NCBI GenBank assembly: GCA_030844895.1
Contig: CM061231.1
Span: forward strand, 372,001-436,000
Direction of reading: 5' to 3'
Source: Ambrosia x helenae
Taxonomy: Eukaryota; Streptophyta; Magnoliopsida; Asterales; Asteraceae
Length of the DNA: 64,000 nt
Below, one piece after another: positions 46,710 through 60,344 of the stretch (position 1 is its first letter; each line of letters starts with the position of its first letter). Position numbers and translations under genes: made by a program. The notes beneath the pieces were generated by a model, which saw only the letters and a program-made list of their open reading frames with translations, did not search any database and was not told where the DNA came from.

Positions 46710-47720
46710 TTTAACCGACGGATGGCGCCAATGAAGAAACAATAAGTATCTCGAAGATTATCACTAATCACCGAGTGGTATATACTTACGTTACTACAAG
46801 TACGTTCCTTTACCCAAACCTTTGGTTGACCCCGAGAGTGTGAATGTGAGTGAGTGTGTGTGGTGAATGTAAGAACACAAAGATGTAAGTGGTTCGGCCA
46901 GGCTTGACCTACGTCCACTGTGAAGAGCCGGTGATATTATTACTTTGGAGAATACAAAATATTACAAGTAGACCTAGCTCTATGTTACAAGTGAGTATTT
47001 TCGGATCCTCTTGAAAAGGAGTTTATGTCTTCTATTTATAGTGGAGGTCGTGGGCTTGACGAGAAGCCCATGACGAGTCTTGTAATCTTTGGGCCTTGGC
47101 TCGGCCCAACTGCCTTTGGTCTCTGGAAAAGGCGGGAAAAGGGCGTTCACTGTAGATGACGTCAGCGGTGACTGACGGCGACTTGCCAGGCGGACACATG
47201 GCAGCGTGAGACTGGCCACAAGCGTTATGTCATTCTGAACCAGCATGGTTGACTTACCTGCTGGCGTCTGACGTGGCCCCTGATAGCAGGTAAGCATGCC
47301 TGGTCAGTACAGTAGAGGCAGCATGGTGGAAGCATGAAACTAGTCATGTCACTATTGAACATCGGTGGTTGTTGGGCAACCGCGGACACGCGTCGCTTCC
47401 TTGTTGGTGGTGTTAGTGATCCTTTGTAGGTGGATCTTCCTGACCCTTGATCTTCCGTACCTCGTACCTGGGAATGTTATGATGTGAAATAGTCCTCGCG
47501 TTGATAGGCATGCGTATGCTTTTCCCTAGTGAAGTCTGTTTTGTGGTTAAAGTCTTCTCCGCGGAACTCATCCTGCGGGAGTATTTCCACGGATCTTCAT
47601 GCGGTGAGGATAGGGATGTCGCGTCCACCTGGATTAGGCTCCCTATCCCTTCACCGTCCATTCCATTCCCTCATCTATTCCATTACCTCATACCAAACAG
47701 ACCCCAAGTGACGAGGGTTT
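46710..47720 (-). repeat. Tat 5' LTR and primer binding site
   Basis: The primer site TGGCGCCATCCG (plus-strand 46718-46730) is a TGGCGCC-type site as in Tat and Athila elements. The LTR begins next to it at 46732 (TGAAGAAACAATAAG on the plus strand). A minus-strand TATA box CTATAAATAG sits near 47033-47042. The far end is not fixed because no second LTR exists for comparison; 47720 is a guess. Confidence 0.6.
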
Positions 47721-47920
47721 AATCATTGCGTGGAGAAATAGGTGTAATATAGCAATAGAATTAGGAAGTTTTCTTAGTTGTCGTTCAAAAAAAAGTTTAA
47801 AAAATCACCACAAACAAGTGATGTTTATATTGCTCACAAACACAGAAAAATAGTTATTACGATATATAGATACTACAAAATTATATTATACTAAAATGCC
47901 ATTTTACCGTTATCTTATAA
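47721..47920. other. AT-rich spacer
   Basis: Nothing recognised between the Tat LTR and the next Helitron. Confidence 0.4.
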
Positions 47921-50270
47921 CTAGTTTTATACCTGTCACGAGTTGCGGCGATGGGGGCAAGAGGGTTACTGCGTACATTGCTGGTTGCAGCCTATCGATG
48001 ACGTCGCACACAACGGACATCAGTAGCTTCCATGAGAAAGAAAATATGTGTATTAACAGGAAAAAAAAGAAACATAGTAAAACAAATGTATGTTATGTCA
48101 TCGAACAGCTTGAGTGGATAACATGTAAAAGATAAATTATTCAATATTTGAAAGGTCACCTTTGTAATCTTATAGACTAAGGAAAGCCATGAATAATGTA
48201 CAGCACCGCCGGTGTGAACCGCTACACTACACCAATGAGATGAGAAGCACCGCCATCCAACTGTAGCGTAGACACAGAACAGTTCTGAAAGGTAATCATC
48301 AAAGTATGTGTTGGCATGTAAAATGCTATCTAAATAAGCTGTGTTATTAGAATTGCATAGTTTAACGCAAATATGTAATGATCATGGGGACTACAATAAT
48401 ATTTCTCTAACAATTGTAAAGTAAGTAATACGCTGAATTTGCAGGTTTCTCTATGAAGGCTATGATGGCACACACATACACTATCAAGTAAGCACATCCT
48501 GGTAATTAAATGCGCGCTTTGCTATAGCTACTCAAACCCCCATTTCGACTGAGTAACCGCAATCACTGATCCTATAGCAAGAATAACAAAGTACTTAGAT
48601 AAGTAATGCAAATAACTTTAGCCACGCACGTGAGCCGTAAACATGTCTAAAATAGCGAAAGTAGCATGCAATCCGATAAGCATTACTATACAGAACTAAA
48701 TCAGCAGGAAGATTGTAGGAAAGGTTGTGGGGTTTTAGTAAGTTACTGAAACTTTGCTATTCTTAGTTGTTGTCACAGGCGTTATTTCTCTACGTGGCGC
48801 GGGCTCTTGTAAAATGAAGGCTCTTCTCAGCCTGCTCCCAGTTAGATAAAGAAAACTATATTCAATTAAAGAACTTATGTAAAGAATCTTAACATGCTTG
48901 GTACATACCCCATGACATTAGAGAGTAAGGTTCAATAATTAGAGAAATTATGTAAATATTACTCATAATGGCATGACACATCATGCAACTGACAAAGTCC
49001 CTCGTTTACAAATTAATTTGTATGTAAAAAAAGTATTATACGTAAACGAAACCGGGAAAAAATGATTGTATATGAGGCTCAGATATGTAAACAGAACCAA
49101 AGCAGATAAATCCGCCATGGCTGCAACCATCTGGATTGATTGTCAAGCCAAGATACGGATAATCTGAAACCTGGTTCCGATCCACGCATACATATTATTA
49201 TTAAACCTGATCATCATCACAACCTTTTTTAGTCTAAAAACAAAATAGCACAACAAAAGCGGATAAATCCGCCATGGCCGCAAATGTATCAGTTGCAATG
49301 TGATAGCATAACCATCCGGATTGATTGCCAAGCCAAGATGCGAATAATCTGAAACATGGTTCCAATCCAAGCGGACATATTATTATTCAACCTGATCATT
49401 AGCACAACATCTTTTAAGTTAAAAAAAAAGTGTATTCAATAAGCATACTCCAAATAACCCAATGATTTTAGTGACCTAAGAAAGATAGGTGTAGACAAAA
49501 GGCGCGCCGATTGGTTGATGGGTAATCTTGTGGACATATTATTATTCAACCTGATCATCGCAATTGGCACACAATTGATCATTGCCATTTACTTTCATCG
49601 CCTACATACAGGCTCAAAACTAACGCTTGTGGACTTTGACACCCCAAAGCCAAAACTTGAGATGGTGAGCCGCCATGACTAACAGAGCCTGAAACAAACA
49701 GGCAATAAAACCCAGAACAAGCACCGCCGTCACGACCGCTATCTAGGGTTTCAAAATCGAACCCGCCAACATACAAAGGTTTTTTAGTAGGTAATAATAG
49801 GCGATTAACCTATACCCTAATCAAGTAAAAACTCACCACCAAAGAACCTTCAGATAAGAAAACCCCCTAAATGTAGAGAATAAAATACCATTGGGAAGCG
49901 GCGGCGGTGGTTGACACCGGTAACCACCGCCATAAACGTTTCAGCCCTAATACTGGCCAACATCACGACTGTCCTCACCATCTCCTTTGTCGTGTCCCTT
50001 CGCGTCTAAGAAATCCTAGCCGGCGCTTCTGAGCCTTTAATTGAACCATCACCGGTTCTTAATCGGTCAAGAAAACATCATAACTGTGATCAGGTCATAG
50101 CCGCAGGCGAAGAACCGACACAGAGACAGAATAGATGGCACGGGTTGAAAGATAAAGAGAAAGGAAGCAAAGGATGTATATGAAGAAGGGGCGCAATAAA
50201 GAGTTGAACGTGACAGAGTCGGTGCTTCAAAGGGTTGTATTAAGGGAAACAGTAACCCCCTCTAACATGA
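47921..50270 (-). mobile_element. Probable Helitron D
   Basis: On the minus strand the element would start TCATGTTAGAGGGGG after A and end with a GC-rich stretch (CCGCAACTCGTGACAGG), TATAAAA and CTAG before T. The plus-strand borders are A/CTAG at 47920-47921 and GA/T at 50270-50271. The 3' end resembles the one at 14369. Inside, a 170-bp block with CCGCCATGG and GATTGCCAAGCCAAGAT-like sequence is duplicated (49100-49240 and 49255-49395). Short frames (for example 49579-49776) show no known domain. No Rep/helicase found. Confidence 0.55.
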
Positions 50271-50279
50271 TTTTTTGCA

Positions 50280-50315
<36 letters not shown>

Positions 50316-50318
<3 letters not shown>

Positions 50319-50908
50319 GAAGTATAGAGAGAAAACCCCCCCAAATGGAAAAACCCCAAGAAACCCAACCCTTGGTCCATATTAAGCCACATCACCTAAT
50401 ATGTTATAATATTCAAAAGGGCAATCTAGTCAATTTCACTATCCCCTTCTCTCTCTTCCTATATATATGTTTTCCCTCTCCTCTCTCTTCATTTGTTTTT
50501 CAAAATAAAATTCAGATCATCCATGTTCCCTCCTCCTCTCTCTTCTCTAGTAGATGAAACCACCAGCACCACCAGCCACAACCACCGACACCACCTCCGG
50601 TTGTCGACCTCCACCACCACCATATCCAGTCGCACCACCCAAGCCACAACCACTATTTTTTTTCTTCTTCCAAAACCACGCTATTTCGCCTAGAAGCTTC
50701 ATCAGATCTTATGTTCGTAACTCCAGATCCAGCTTCAACCTCCATTTTCTTATTCATAAGAACAGAGTTTTAGAGCCGGTTTGCTGTTCTAATATGTATT
50801 CATACCTTAAATGTTCCATAACTTCATCCTTATCTTGAACACGAACATGACTTTGAACCATCATAGCAGGAACCCATCAAACAGGGGATCAAATCAGAAT
50901 CAATCCTG

Positions 50909-50939
<31 letters not shown>

Positions 50940-51001
50940 AGATCTGGATCTGGATATTTTTGGTGTTTACTGGTTGTGATTGTTGGTAGGAGATCGGATT
51001 T

Positions 51002-51050
<49 letters not shown>

Positions 51051-52800
51051 TAATAACATTTTTGGTTAGAATAATAATAATAATAAGTTGTTACATTTTT
51101 TTCGTTGTTATCATTGTTTTTTTTAAGATATTATGTTTTGATTTTTTTTAGAATAATAATAATAACATTTTTGGTTAGAATAATAATAATAAGTTGTTAC
51201 ATTTTGATTTGTGAGTTTTGTGTTACGTTTTGATTTTGTTAGGTTTTGGGTTTTGTTAGAAAAATAATAATAACAGTTTTGGGGATAGTTTTTGGTCGCA
51301 CACCAAGTGTTCGATCAAATGCTTGAATGAAAAAAAAAACACTTATGTTAACCTTTTTTATTTTTTTTATTATTATTATTTTGTTTATGTTAGATTTTTA
51401 TTTGATTGTGGACATGAGGTTGATGAATCACATGTGATTGAAGAATAAATTTATAGTCTTTTTATGTTAGTATATGCTAACACATGTTAGTGATGCCCCA
51501 TTATGTGTTTGAGGATCCCAAACTAACATGTGTATTTGTTTCAGTGATGGTTTACATGAGTAGGCTATTGGAAGAAGGCGGCGTTGATGACGTGGCTGTG
51601 GTAAGTGATGTTTTTTTATAAAGATTATATATTTTTTAATCTTTTTGGTGAATAGGGTGTTTAAATAATTTTTGTATTCTATTTAATAAATTTTTGGCAA
51701 GTGAAATTGTTATGAACTCGTATAGGGTATATGTCTATTTTTTTGCGGTCCGGGTATTGTATGCTCACACACGTTAGTGATGCTAACACATGCTAGTATA
51801 TGCCTAACTAACAGGTGTTAGGGTTCATATGACATACGTTAGTATGTGCCCAACTAACATGTGTTAGCGTTCACATGACATACGTTAGTATGTGCCCAAC
51901 TAATTGCAGATTTTTGGTGTTTGTTTATACACATGTTAGTGATGCTAACACATGATAGTATATGCCCAACTAACATGTGTTAGCGTTCACATGACATACG
52001 TTAGTATGTGCCCAACTAACTGCAGATTTTTTGTGTTTGTTTGTACACATGTTAGTGATGCTAACACATGCTAGTATATGCCTAACTAACAGGTGTTAGG
52101 GTTCATATGACATACGTTAGTATGTGCCCAACTAACATGTGTTAGCGTTCACATGACATACGTTATTTCAGTAAAACATATGTTTTTAGAATACACTACA
52201 CGTGTCAGTGATGTCTCATTATGTGTTTTGGAGAAGCCAACTAACATGTGTTATCTTTTTTTGTAGGTGAAGAGATGTTTTTATGTTAAAGATGAAGATG
52301 GGTATCAAGAACGAAGCATAGCTAGATCTTTTTTATGTTGTTATGATAGTTTTTTTGAAAATTCACAAATAATTATGTTTGTATGAACCATTTTTGGTAT
52401 GTTTTAGTGTTGGTTGTAATGATTATTTTTATCAATTCTTAAATAAATACACATTTTATGTGTTATTTTATTATGTTCTTTTAGTATATGCCTGTTAACA
52501 CATGTTAGCGATGTCAGAATTTTGTATCACAATACTAACGTACGTTAATTTTTGTGCTGGAAAAAGTGTCATAAAGTAGGAGAGAGGTGACTTGACAAGT
52601 GTCAAATCAACCTTTTTAAACCTAGGATTCAGAAAACACAAGATTACCTTAATGCCCTTAATCTAATATTTTAATAAAGTGGCCCACTTGCTTTTCATTA
52701 TTAAATACAAATTAATTAAGGACCATTGATCAAACTTGATCAATGGTCACCATAGGGTTTACAAGGTTTTTCCAATAGATAGAGTTTCCATATTATCCTA

Positions 52801-52804
<4 letters not shown>
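50316..52804. mobile_element. MULE-like TIR element in (TA)n
   Basis: The left end GGGGAAGTATAGAGAGAAAA and the right end (read from the other strand) GGGTTAGGATAATATGGAAA resemble the GGGGAGGG-TAATTTGAAAAC terminus of the elements at 18944 and 19404. Both ends lie in TA microsatellite. The interior has a CCA-rich tract (50560-50660), (TC)n, (AAT)n at 51004-51057 and a minisatellite. The short Pro/Thr-rich frames are low complexity. No transposase. Confidence 0.6.
51740..52200. repeat. Minisatellite of TAACATGTGTTAG-type units
   Basis: Units of about 100-130 bp are repeated about three times. Each carries several copies of TAACACATGYTAG, CTAACATGTGTTAG and CATACGTTAGTATGTG, which are themselves near-palindromic. 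Isolated copies continue to about 52560. Confidence 0.8.
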
Positions 52805-52845
<41 letters not shown>

Positions 52846-54738
52846 TAGCTGATTACCCCGGGAGGGTCCCGGGGTTGATGAACATAAAGCAAGAAAGATT
52901 GTGATCAAGCATCTGTCATTTGAAATAAACATTATGAATCAAAAGATTTTAATATATTAGGTACAAAATACATGTATGTAGGTGAATCGGGTATGGTTCC
53001 ACATCCAAAACATAAAAACTATTAAGCTTTTCATGAGGTAAAAGTAACATAATTGATAAGTCTTATATGTATAAGTGGGGGTGCAGGAATCGCGTATACA
53101 TAAGATTATGTCAAAGGCCTGTACATCTTTATTGACCAGACTTTACCTACGTGCGTCCGTCCTCGTAGTCTTCCGTTCATCTTTACTATGGCCAAACCAC
53201 TATCACCTTCGTCATCATCGTCTATCTGGTTTTGTTTTCAGAATAGGGGATGACCACCGACTAATACCTCCTTCTGGCCACTTTACTGTTTTACACACAC
53301 AATGTGTTTATGTTGGGGGCAGGAAAGCCATTATTCTGGTCGATAAAAACACCACAATCAACATCAATAACAAAGCAAAACTTCTTTGAAATTTGGATCA
53401 TAGCATATTTTGAAAGCATTGAGACCTAAAACATTAATTTCATAAAAGCAACATATCATGTGCCCAAACATTGTATAAGTAACAACCAATATATAAATAT
53501 ATAGATAACACAGAGGACTCGATTATTACCTGATACATCTTCAGACCAGTCGTAACACTTGTGCGTCTGAAATGGAAACACAACAACATATTAATTAACT
53601 ACATATGCATATGCATTTCATCCGCATAATTAATTATGCAATATAGTGTTTACAACATTGGGGACTTGCTTTTGTGTTCTTTGGCCATGACAATCATAAA
53701 GCATCTTATTATATCAATAGGGCTGGTTTGTCTAGTGATAATGTATACATAAATCACTGCAAGTATATAAAGGCTTTTTTTGTCATATAAAGCCTTGTAC
53801 AAAAATTGTTTCCTCGTGAGGGATGATTTTGTGCTATACCTGGATAGGTAGCATTAAAGTAACTATGCAGCAGCAAAAAACATAATGTAGCTTGCAAAAA
53901 AACATAAAAATAACATGCGAAGATTTAATAAATCAACCATTCTGAGTAGAATAACAGTACCAAAACACTAACAACCATATAAGATAATAGGCAGAAACTC
54001 ATTCAAATAACCATTTCTACTTTGTGCATAGAATTATATTTTGAGTGCAACCAATCTTGTAACATGTGTTAATGAACATTTATAAACAGCAAAAGAAAGC
54101 AGACATCATGTGGCATCTAAGATACACATGGCTAGAAATCATAATAAGTTAATAACCGCATCACTTAGCTGTACATAAAACATAGGCAAAGGTACAAACA
54201 ACTGCCGGAAACTCAAGGCACACAAAAAATGCTGCCATTTGACTACATATATAATTATAATTTGTTCCTATTGTTTGTTAGTCACAACTTACCAAAAGGG
54301 TTGATTTAGTGTTTGCCATGCCAAGAATATGGCATCATCATTACCAAGGAATATAAAAGAGACTTAGATATGTTAACAAACAAACCAAGAGAACTATCCG
54401 TCATGGTGGCAATTCTAGAGTTTGCAATGTCGAGACAAAGAAACGGAGGAGGTTAACCTCTTTCTCAGTCTCACACTTGACCATTCTCTGTTTTCGCCTG
54501 ACCAAGCTACATCTCATTGCTTTTCGGCTTTTGAACTAATCGGAGTTCCATCTATATGTCTGATAAAGAATTCCTGAAATCATAAAAAAGATTAAAATTT
54601 TAGCAACATTAACATAAATCCATTTTAATTTCAGCTATATAAATGCAAACATCAACTCATCAATTTTTTTACAACACAACCTAGCAACGATCCAAGTATA
54701 ATGACAGTAATGTTTGTCTGATTTATATTAAACAATAA

Positions 54739-54770
54739 CTAGACTATTACCTGCGTGGACACACGGTTCA
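54739..54770 (-). other. Internal Helitron 3'-end-like hairpin
   Basis: On the minus strand an ACCGTGTGTCCACGCAGGT hairpin-like stretch leads to AATAGTCTAG before T. A related CCGTGTGTCACACGG sequence recurs at about 55355. Together they suggest an older element inside Helitron C, but its 5' end is not found. Confidence 0.4.
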
Positions 54771-57104
54771 ATAATTAACAATTATTTAGAGCGGTAAAAC
54801 CTATAAAAATATACTACAAATATTTTATTAAAATTTAAAAGTAAGGAATACACATGTTATTCAAATATCACTACAAATATTTTATTAAAATTTAAAAGTA
54901 AGGAATACATGATATGAAAATTAGAATCACGTTTGGATTTGCACGCTATTTACAGAGCTAAAATGGTAGTAGAAAACATATCAAGGCAAGCGAGCGGGTA
55001 TATCAGTCAAAGATTAATAATAGTAGAAGCAAAGCGGTTTGGTACATCCTTATGTCAAATGGTAAAATTCTATAAAGACTGTAGCATACAAGTTTATTTA
55101 TTGAAAAGTTACATAATACAAGTCGTATGGATTTTGGTTACATACAAAATATCATAAAAAAATTTAACGTTACCCAATAGTGGATATATGAATCAATAAA
55201 TATTTGATTTGACGTGATCTAAAAACAAATACTGAAATGAATAATAACATATTTCTTGTAACGGAACGCAAATGAAGATTAAAATTCAAAGAAAATAAAT
55301 ATAGTTTAACAAATCATACAACCAAAAAATTGTTGCAGATTCATAGGTTAGAGACCCGTGTGTCACACGGTTCATACAAAAGTAAAATGAGAAAAAATAT
55401 CAATATTGTAGTATGCAAGTTGTTTTTGTTATTGAATGTTAGGTAATACAATTGGTATGGATTTTGGTTGAGTGAAAAAATATCATATAAGCATTTAATG
55501 TAACAAAATAATGGATATATCGATCAACTAAAGTTTAATTTGACAAAACTTATAAACGAAGATGGGAATCAAATGAATAATACCATATTTATTCTAATTG
55601 AAGCCAAATGAACATGAACATTCAAAGTGATTAATATACTTTACGAAAACATATAAAATAATAACAAAAACAAATTTCAACGTGTACCGAATAAATAATC
55701 AATCGGAAACCTACAGAATAGCAGTTGTGTTCTGAACCCAAAAAATGAGCAGCTTTGACTTTTCAGTAAACTGAATGTGCTTTACTTTTTAAAATAGTAT
55801 GAAAATAATAAATTCATATAGAAAATATTGAAATGTAGATATTAGCAAAATAGTACAAAATGGGAAAAAACGGTTAGCTACTTTTAGCTACTTGTTCCGA
55901 TTCAAGAAAGAACACCATGGAACTCACGAAACAAAAATAGTTTGCTGCTTAAACTCTATAATTTCATTTACCAAATAGAATACATTAAATAGAAAAACTA
56001 TTGAGCTTGCTCCAAAAGAAATGTAAACTAACATACCCACCTTCTACTTCATCAAAGTAAATTGCCATATGTGCCAGGAAAACAAACCATTAGTGTTGAC
56101 CTACTGTTATTTTACTTGACACAACTTACATATAATAAAAAGGTAACATAAAAAAAGTAACTAAACCCACGAAGCTCCATTTTTCCATCAACTATGACCC
56201 AAATCCGTATTGATTTCAACTCAACTTCTCATACCTGATAAACCCGGTTCGACCATCAAGCCCATGATCTGCTGCCCCGTGACCCATTACCTATGAAGTG
56301 TGAACACAGTGATTAGTCGTACAAAAACCACTTCTTGAAGCATGATAATTATTTCTTCAAGAAATGGATAAAAGCATGTCAATATGCTACATAAAACACA
56401 AATAAGAAGACATAATAATAGTGACCTTACTACACTAATGCTCATTCAAGAGTCCTTCAGACGAATGCGATTTCAAATAAACAGAATAGCAAAGTTGTTA
56501 TTCTTTTAAAAAATAAAGATGTTGAACCGACATTCCAACAAATCATGATTCAAGTATTACAAGTTACATTATGCACATTAAGAACTTTAGTTAAAGAGTT
56601 TTTCAAACATAATAACCATAATAGTTTAAAAAATTACAGGAGTACCTTAACATGAATGTGCCCATTGGAATTTTATCTCTTTCCTGTTTTCATTTTCTTT
56701 TGGAGTAATCTCCATTGAACGCCTTCATGGAAGAATATGACTTTGACTTTGGCTTTTGGATTAGGAATCCCCGAGTAGATCACTAACCTTCTCATCTAAA
56801 AAAATAACATGAGCACACATAAGGGTGATAATTTCTTATTCAACCTGAGACACGACACATACTGGTTTAATAAATGGGTGTCTTGAGTTGACCCATAAAC
56901 CCGTTTAACTAATTTACTGCAACCTATCAATGAAATTGCTAGTTTGGTAAAATTGCTTTTAATTTGAAATTCACAAATGAGTCGATCACCCCTGCCACCA
57001 AAATTCTCCACACTTGCTTTTAGGCAAATATCTTGATTTTGGTATGACAAATCCCATTTGTAAACCTCCTGAAATCATTACAACCTGATAGACATTAGAA
57101 CAGA

Positions 57105-57180
57105 CATAGGGTGTGACTCGAACCCACTGTGTCTATGGTCTGTTAAAGCAAGGTATAACTATGCTTCACTAACCTATTAC
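57105..57180 (-). other. tRNA-like segment in Helitron C
   Basis: On the minus strand a B-box-like GTGGGTTCGAGTC lies downstream of an A-box-like TAGGTTAGTGAAGC. Same style as the two tRNA-like segments in the solo LTR. Not a functional tRNA by eye. Confidence 0.35.
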
Positions 57181-59324
57181 AGTCATCTGTTTCGAACTAA
57201 AAGGATTTTCAAGTTATAAAAATAATAGACAATATGAATAAGCAAAGACTTGCCCCTATAAACCAAAAAGAGTTCTTTGTTATATAATCAAACATACAGT
57301 TGCAGTCATATAAAAAGACAATATTACACTTATGTAATCTAGTTACTATTGCCTTTAAGCTCTTGCTTTCTAACCACCACCAATATGAAAACATAAATGT
57401 ATGTTCTAAAAACATATTATTTATGTAAAGAAGCATACTTTGTCAAAGCCCCGAAGGAATGAAAATAAACCAAATATTCATGTAGGAACATACAAGTTCA
57501 ATCCATTATCCGATTATCCTTTTATGCAACCACATCAGGGGTTAGAGGGTGTACATTGAAGCAAGACTCGGCCCAATAAACATTGATATTTCCATAACAC
57601 AAGTGCTTAATTCTAGATAATACAACACGATTGTGTAAAAACTGAGCCAATCATCCTATTATCCATCTTAATGGATATAGTAGAGCCGGTTAATTTGTAA
57701 TAAAACTAAATATTTATATAAAAAATCATACTCAAAGCAGGGTATACAATATCCACTTACAAAGGTTCTCGGATAATATCATTGAACTATGGCGTCCATT
57801 TATCTGCAAGTATGTTAATGGGTATAAAGATAAATATCAAAATGTTTAGATGAAGGCACGATTATCTGACAACATAGTCATTCTTAAGAATCACTCTAAG
57901 CATCATCACATCAATTACCTCATATCCCAAAAAACATGATACTCGCAGCAATCAGAGTGTAAACATACCTGCAAATTCTTCAGTTTAGAATCATCAAGGG
58001 ATATAATTATTAAATTAATATTCCATCAAGCTTATCAATCGCATTTTGTTTCTTTAATGCTGAAAGAAAGTAGCACAAAAACTCAGACAACAATTTATTA
58101 AAACTTATACTTCTCCCTTTCAAATTCAAACTGGGAGACAAAGTTATCCAAATAGGTATAATTATAAACAAATCAATATACACAGATCTAACATAGAAAC
58201 ATCCATAATTGATTATTGAAGAACCGAGCAAATTTTACACTGACAAGGGATGAAAACTGGATACGAAATCCAGATATTGCTAACGAATAATGCCAAAATA
58301 ACCGTAAATACACGATTAGAAACACAACAATTGAACGACAAATGAAGAATTAGAGATGAATTATCAATCAGATCTGAAATAAAAACAACAAACAGAAAAT
58401 TAATATGACATGTTGCGTTAAAATGATGTATAAACGTTCGATTTTATGAGTTGAAACCAAAATCACAGACATATTCATATAGTAAGATCATTAATAAAAC
58501 GTGACTTTATTTCTTACTCTCCAACACAATCCCAAGCCTAATTTGATCCTATCACTTTAAACAAAAAGTATTTGAATTAGGGAAACGATTAATACAGTTA
58601 AAATTACCATAACCATAGACCTTATATGTAACTTGAATGTTTGGTTGGCCGCCTGAATTATGACTCGGAAAAGGATATGCAAAGAACCTGGATCTGGAAC
58701 CAAAACAATTGAAAAGAAAAAAAACAATGAAAACTAACCTGTTTACATCGATGGATAAACAAAACAGTTGTTGAAAATCGACGAATGATAGAAAACTAAC
58801 CTGAAATAATCCAGAAAGACGATAAACTTAAATACTTAAAAAGATGATATATTTTAGGGATATAAGAAGAAAATCGATGGATTGATAGGATCCCTAATTG
58901 TTCAGATCGATGGATAAACAAAACGTTTGTTGAATAATCAATAACGATATCGATTTTAGGATATCACAAAGAAATGATGGATAGAGACAATTGCGGAGGA
59001 AAAGATGAGCGTCATGGATGTTGAATTATAAGAATTAGGGTTTCTCTCAAATTGTAATGGAGAAGATTACTGTAGAGAAGAGTTTAGAGAGACGAAGTTA
59101 TTAAAAAGATTGGTTTTGATTAACAAATAGGAAACTTATTAATGGGAAAGTTAATATTAATAACCGATTTTGACCAAACTAATAAATGATTTTTGATTTA
59201 AAAAAAATAAAATTCTTATAAATTACATGGTTGTGCCATGTGGCACAATATGGAGGTGAGATGATTGAACTTTGAATGTGGTGTGGGAGTGCCAAGTATG
59301 CCTAGGGAGGTTTATTTTATTAGA

Positions 59325-59400
59325 TGTGTAGATAGATAGATAGATAGAAAGATAGATTATGCATGTGTGATACATAATTACCTTGAGGCGCCTTGTTAAC
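59325..59400. repeat. (GATA)n microsatellite and short spacer
   Basis: About six GATA units at 59330-59356, one interrupted, immediately right of the Helitron border. Confidence 0.8.
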
Positions 59401-59408
59401 TCCTTAGC

Positions 59409-60222
59409 CAGAGCCGGTCCTGGGAATATAAATGCCTAGGACGAGCTTAAAAAAGGCCCCAATGTATGAAGGTGTATAAACTTATTTTTTTTTATGTAAA
59501 ACGATGCTAAACAGTGAAGGTCCCAAAATTATTTTCATATGGGGTCACGTTTTTTTATACACTTACTTTTATCAAAGGTGAGACTTAACTTTTGGGGTTT
59601 TATTAGGTAAAATAAAAACATACTTTATCATAATAAAAATACATCATCTTTGTAAAGCAAACAATAAAAAATATCATTATAAGTGGTTAGAAAACCATTA
59701 CTTTCATATGTTGGTTATGCAAATCTAGCGGATTTCACATGCTTACTTATGAAAATAAATTGTTATACTTGTTTTAGAGAGTCAAAATATTAAAATATTA
59801 AGAGAATTGTAAGATTTACAAAGTAATCATTAACTTTTGTTGTTACATTCATTTTTTTGTTTTATTTTGTATTAAAAATCCATATTAAATATAATTTTTA
59901 ACATTTATAGAAAAGAAAGGTAAGCAATGAATGCGTCAAATAGTAGATTACTTTTCTTTCTCTCTCCCCTCTCCCTTCCCTGCTCATCTCCTTCCTATCA
60001 AAAACCCACCATTAGAGCTCACCCTTGAAGCTCAATTTAGAAAAAAAAAAAAAAAAAAACCTCAAGTCGCTATCTTTAATTATTTTATCTCAAAGAAACT
60101 ATTCTGTCTCTACCAACAATCTCACATTCAAAACCTACATAATATGTTTTTAAAAATTTTGGGCCCTTGGGAGAAACGTGCCTCAGCCGGGGGTGCGGCT
60201 CGCCCACCCCCAGGGTCGGATC
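59409..60222. mobile_element. Probable non-autonomous hAT element
   Basis: The left end CAGAGCCGGTCCTGGG is a typical plant hAT terminus. The right end carries the inverted CCCAGGGTCGGATCT, somewhat decayed. Flanks TCCTTAGC (59401-59408) and TTCTTAGC (60223-60230) are an 8-bp duplication with one difference. No transposase. The open frame at 59931-60305 crosses the right end and is not credible. Confidence 0.6.
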
Positions 60223-60344
60223 TTCTTAGCAACACACAAACCTTCAGTAAACACAAACAAAAATCAACTAAATTAACTAAACTTACAATTTACCATATGT
60301 ATTGAAAATATAAAATAATAATTTCTGAATGCTATGACCAATAT

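Larger units (their letters stand above)
39238..47720 (-). mobile_element. Tat-lineage Ty3 retrotransposon, 3' truncated
   Basis: Order on the minus strand: 5' LTR, primer site TGGCGCCATCCG, gag, protease, RT, RNase H, second archaeal-type RNase H, integrase, tandem-repeat spacer and antisense extra ORF. The second RNase H and the antisense ORF mark the Tat lineage. The 3' LTR is missing; the left border abuts hAT sequence at about 39238. The right limit is uncertain because only one LTR is present. Stops, frameshifts and a deletion show it is dead. A Cassandra solo LTR lies at 44733-45015. Confidence 0.8.
52845..59324 (-). mobile_element. Large Helitron C, about 6.5 kb
   Basis: The plus-strand left border is A then CTAG (52844-52848), followed by ATTACCCCGGGAGGGTCCCGGGG, the terminal hairpin of a minus-strand Helitron. 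It matches the CCCGGG hairpins of copies A and B and the nested element. The right border GA/T at 59324-59325 gives a 5' start TCTAATAAAATAAACC. Near it a GCCATGTGGCAC motif resembles GCCACGTGGCAG in the nested element. The interior is AT-rich and has no Rep/helicase or intact gene. Sequence near 58980-59100 on the minus strand looks like a captured 5' UTR (pyrimidine-rich, AAACCCTAATTC). Confidence 0.65.

Noticed and set aside
53075..53389. A 104-codon frame in Helitron C
   Set aside because: No recognisable domain, no splice context and ordinary AT-rich surroundings; length is compatible with chance.
54933..55157. A 74-codon frame in Helitron C
   Set aside because: Related sequence at about 55350-55560 does not keep the frame, so it is unlikely to be coding.
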